A stretch of DNA of 39,532 bases from contig CAKKTI010000180.1 of NCBI GenBank assembly GCA_920105805.1, positions 1 to 39,532 of the forward strand, read 5' to 3'. This document shows, piece after piece, positions 36,801-39,532 of the stretch. The translations under genes and the position numbers were made by a program. The notes under the pieces were generated by a model. It ran no database searches and was not told the DNA's origin. It worked only from the letters and a program-made list of their open reading frames with translations. The DNA comes from Condylostoma magnum. Lineage: Eukaryota > Ciliophora > Heterotrichea > Heterotrichida > Condylostomatidae. The first letter of the stretch is position 1, and every line of letters begins with the position of its first letter.

Positions 36801-37038
36801 TGCTAAAACGTTAATGATTGTTAATCTTTCACCTGCTAGTTATAATAGAGAAGAAACACATATGTCACTTTATTTTGCTAGTAATGTCAAAATGATTAAA
36901 AACGAGCCTGTGAAGTGTATCGAGAGTAGGGAAATGAGCTTGATTAAGTAAGATTTGGCCATTGCGGAAAGTGATAGGAACAGGTATAGAGAGATTTTAG
37001 AGAAACACGGGCTAATGGAAGGGTAGTTAGATTTGTAA
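33820..37038 (+). CDS. Kinesin-14 (C-terminal motor kinesin)
   Basis: About 1,072 residues; a minus-end-directed motor by family. N-terminal 90 residues are Ser/Pro-rich and disordered, followed by long coiled coils (about 100-330 and 440-700). Between them lies [19 protein letters not shown] (about 340-360), similar to the short GRxP helix motif of FAM13-type proteins. The neck [16 protein letters not shown] leads into the motor at about 705-1040: P-loop AYGQTGSGKT, with Gln786 coded by TAA; switch I NDQSSRSH, with Gln901 coded by TAG; switch [28 protein letters not shown]. The motor at the extreme C-terminus after the neck defines kinesin-14. The end is either TAG 37024 or TAA 37036; I use the latter. 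Confidence 0.95.
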
Positions 37039-37078
37039 ATTGTATTATGTAGTTGTAGTGTACAGATAATTATTAAAT

Positions 37079-39532
37079 ATGCTGAGATTTATACAGAGAT
37101 CATAGCATTTTAGTGTTAAGCATCTTCAACAAGACATTAGTCCATCTAGCTCTCAGAAGTACCACTAAGTAAAGTTTTTTGATTAAGAAACAATAAATAA
37201 TATCTATTTGTCAGCCCCGAACAACGGAAATCTTCTTACTCCTTCAGTTCTAAAGCAACTATACAAACATCTCAACTCTTCGGACCTACATGTACTTACC
37301 AGAGTAATAACCCTCCAAGGTGGCAAAGATTTCTTTTCCCTGGGCGCAGATTACACCAATATAGCAAATTACCCAGAAAGCAATTACCTCTCAGAGCTGC
37401 AAAAAACATTTTATAAAATCAGCCGTATAGAAACTCCCTTGCTAAACTTTATCGAGGGAAAAGCTTATGGAGGCGGCGCAGTTTTAGCTTTTCTTACAAA
37501 TTATTCGCTTTTAGGCCAAAATGCTAAGTTTAAATTCCCAGAAGTAAATTTCGGATCAACCTTAACTTGTGGTTCTACTTTTGTACTGAGCAGACTTCCT
37601 AGTTATATTGGTAAGTACTTAGCTGTCACTGGGGAGGAGCTAGGGGCACATGATGCCATAAATCTCAACATAGCTAAGGGATTTGGAGAGTATGGAATTG
37701 ATTTTGCAGTAAAGCTAAGGGAATTAAGTTAAGTTTATTAGGAAGATTTAGATAATAAATTTACTCATCTAGAGTAATTTGAGCAGTTTAAAAGAAGTTT
37801 GTAAGTTGATATTGATAAAGAAGATTAAGAGGATTTAAATGAAATTCTTAATAGAACAAACTTAGGAGATTATTGGCATAGTCTACGAGAAAACACATAA
37901 ATGGTGGTTGCTGATGTTCTGTAGAGAAAATATGCTAGAGATGCTTTCCTAGGATAAGATGATAAGACAGCTTTTAGTAGATATAAAGATTTTACCTATA
38001 AAGATAAGATTAAAGAGTTTGAGAAGTACATTTTCAGTCAATTAGACATTCACTCTGAAATAAAAAGCCTTAGTTTGTAACAAAATCTATCAACTATTAT
38101 AAACTGCTTCTCTGCTGATACTTACGAAAACTGTTTATAAAGGCTTTAGGAGGAGTATAAAAGCAATGGAAATGAATTTGCTAAGTAAACCTTTGATAAA
38201 ATAAAAACAAAAAGTCAACTATCCGCTAAATTGAACTATGAGCTAGTAACCAGAGCTACTTAATTGCAATGGAAGGAATGCTTGGAGATGGAGTACAGAG
38301 TCATGAAGGTTTTGGTCAAGGAGTAGGAATTCTTGAATGGAGTTTAGGCCAATATAGGAAGAAAGCCATTTAATTACCAATGGCAGTACAAAGATTCAAG
38401 TAAAATTGATCTAGGTTAGTACTTTGACCAGGAATACTACATTGAGCTGCAGAATAGTAAAAACTTCGAATTCACACCAGTTTCTTATTGGAACCAACTT
38501 TTCCCGCATTAATTCAGATATATTCTACAGCAGTAAAAGCCTCCGTAAGTATCGCTGAGCTGTAATATTGAAGAAGAAGCTAAGCTGTTGATTAATCAAT
38601 ACGGAATTGATATAAGAAACCCTTACTTAAACTTTGAAAATGCACGGAAAAGCTTTTATCTAGCAAATCATATAAGCTGGTAAATGGAAGAAAAGGCTAA
38701 TTATGTGTATTAAATGGTTAAAAACTACCAATACAGGTAAAAATTAATGAAAAATTATGTATAAGCAATTGAGAACTTTTTCTAAGCTGATTGTACTGAA
38801 AAAATAGACGAAATTATAGCAAAAAGATTTGAGAAGTAAATTAAGTAAAGAATTGAAACTGCATAAAAGAGTTTCTCAGAAGTAGCAAAGCAATAAAAAT
38901 TGAAGTTTTTAAAAGAATTGAAAGATTTTGTGACTCATTACAGACTAAAGCAGAAATCTTCTCCATTTTACGATGAACTACGACGCAAGGAGATAATGTT
39001 GTATTAGGACTTACCAATGGCCTGGGCAAAGGATACAGACTCTCATTACAGAGAGGAATTAGATGAAAAACTACAGTAAAATGTATCAAATGACGGTTTT
39101 ATCGATATTTCAAACCTTTTCAGCATCCAGGATATAAAGAATTTCTACAAAACACAAGTTCCCTTGCTAACAAAGGAAAATCTAAAGGAAAACTTGATTT
39201 ATTACACCAACGTACTTGCTCATATAGCAAATGAGGTATATGAGTCCTAAGGATTCAATATCAACGCTTTCTTTAAGAATAGTTCGAAGACTTAACAAAA
39301 CGTATCAATTAAAAACCTTCCAATAGAAGAGAAAAGCTTAGCCTAACATGTATAACAAGAGCTGAAAGTAAAACTAGGCGAAGGATACGATAGAATAAAC
39401 CTACAAGAATTAAGTTAAGGCTCAAAGGATATCGATATCAATGAGGTTATACTTCGTAGGAAGGACTAGTTACTAAGTGAACTAGACTATGACGTCGAGA
39501 TAAATAATCCTTACCCAAATAAGCGAATTTTA
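37079..39532 (+). CDS. HIBCH-like protein, probable mitoribosomal protein mS47 (3' end outside)
   Basis: At least 818 residues, running off the window. The N-terminus MLRFIQRSQHFS looks like a mitochondrial presequence. Residues about 40-450 fit the 3-hydroxyisobutyryl-CoA hydrolase (ECH_2) family: GGKDFFSLGADY, EGKAYGGGAVLAF, SRLPSYIGKYLAVTGEELGAHDA, INCFSADTYENCLQRLQ, WKECLEMEYRVM. The active-site strand keeps Glu155 (FPEVNFG), but the catalytic Asp of the family's FPDVG is Thr163 (STLTCG), so hydrolase activity is doubtful. A further 370-residue helical extension (from about 450) is absent from metabolic HIBCH. Mitoribosomes of plants, trypanosomes and ciliates contain mS47, an HIBCH homolog, which fits this gene better than the enzyme. 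It starts 40 bp after the kinesin. Confidence 0.8.

Noticed and set aside
37208-37732. A 174-residue enoyl-CoA hydratase-like protein as a complete gene.
   Set aside because: It is only the part of the HIBCH-like gene free of TAA/TAG. The frame opens at 37079 and the conserved C-terminal HIBCH motifs continue well past 37732.

Overview
The window reads as gene-dense macronuclear DNA of a heterotrich ciliate that uses the Condylostoma-type nuclear code (NCBI table 28). TAA and TAG read as Gln and TGA as Trp inside genes, yet TAA or TAG also ends them. The code can be deduced from the window itself. Three paralogous receptor genes carry TAG/CAG/CAA at one codon and TGA/TGA/TGG at another. Invariant residues in H2A.Z, kinesin, AGBL5 and DNAI3 are also spelled with stop codons. 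Since no codon is only a stop, all frames are open; I called genes by protein-like composition, homology, start context and clustered stops near the 3' end. Ends are therefore often uncertain by a few codons.

Layout. 1-405: 3' end of an unrecognised gene. 566-8107: two tandem copies of a large membrane receptor (two periplasmic-binding-like ligand domains, then 8-9 membrane spans) with a small ORF between them. 8355-9299 (-): SAM methyltransferase. 9371-9547: SEM1/DSS1. 9588-12360: Gln-rich protein with a probable 16-nt intron. 12388-13350 (-): TFIIF alpha. 13817-14167: small basic protein. 14213-17692: third receptor copy. 17897-18658: Gln-rich coiled-coil protein. 18679-20196: CDPK. 20268-20678 (-): histone H2A.Z. 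20769-21002: small ORF. 21026-22189 (-): Hemingway/CFAP97-like protein. 22349-24034 (-): protein with two cyclic-nucleotide-binding domains. 24051-25205: GH27 alpha-galactosidase. 25235-27202: axonemal dynein intermediate chain DNAI3. 27248-29275: EAG/CNG-type K+ channel. 29410-30468: F-box protein. 30514-32436 (-): tubulin deglutamylase AGBL5/CCP5. 32441-33808: Cys-rich protein, possibly otubain-derived. 33820-37038: C-terminal-motor kinesin-14. 37079-39532 and beyond: HIBCH-like protein, probably the mitoribosomal protein mS47.

Genes are packed with 10-200 bp gaps, near-absent introns and very short untranslated regions; two divergent pairs have start codons only 4 and 16 bp apart. Several genes serve cilia and microtubules (DNAI3, AGBL5, kinesin-14, Hemingway-like) or membrane signalling (receptors, K+ channel, CDPK, cyclic-nucleotide-binding protein). 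I saw no mobile element, viral remnant, CRISPR array, tRNA, rRNA or telomere repeat.
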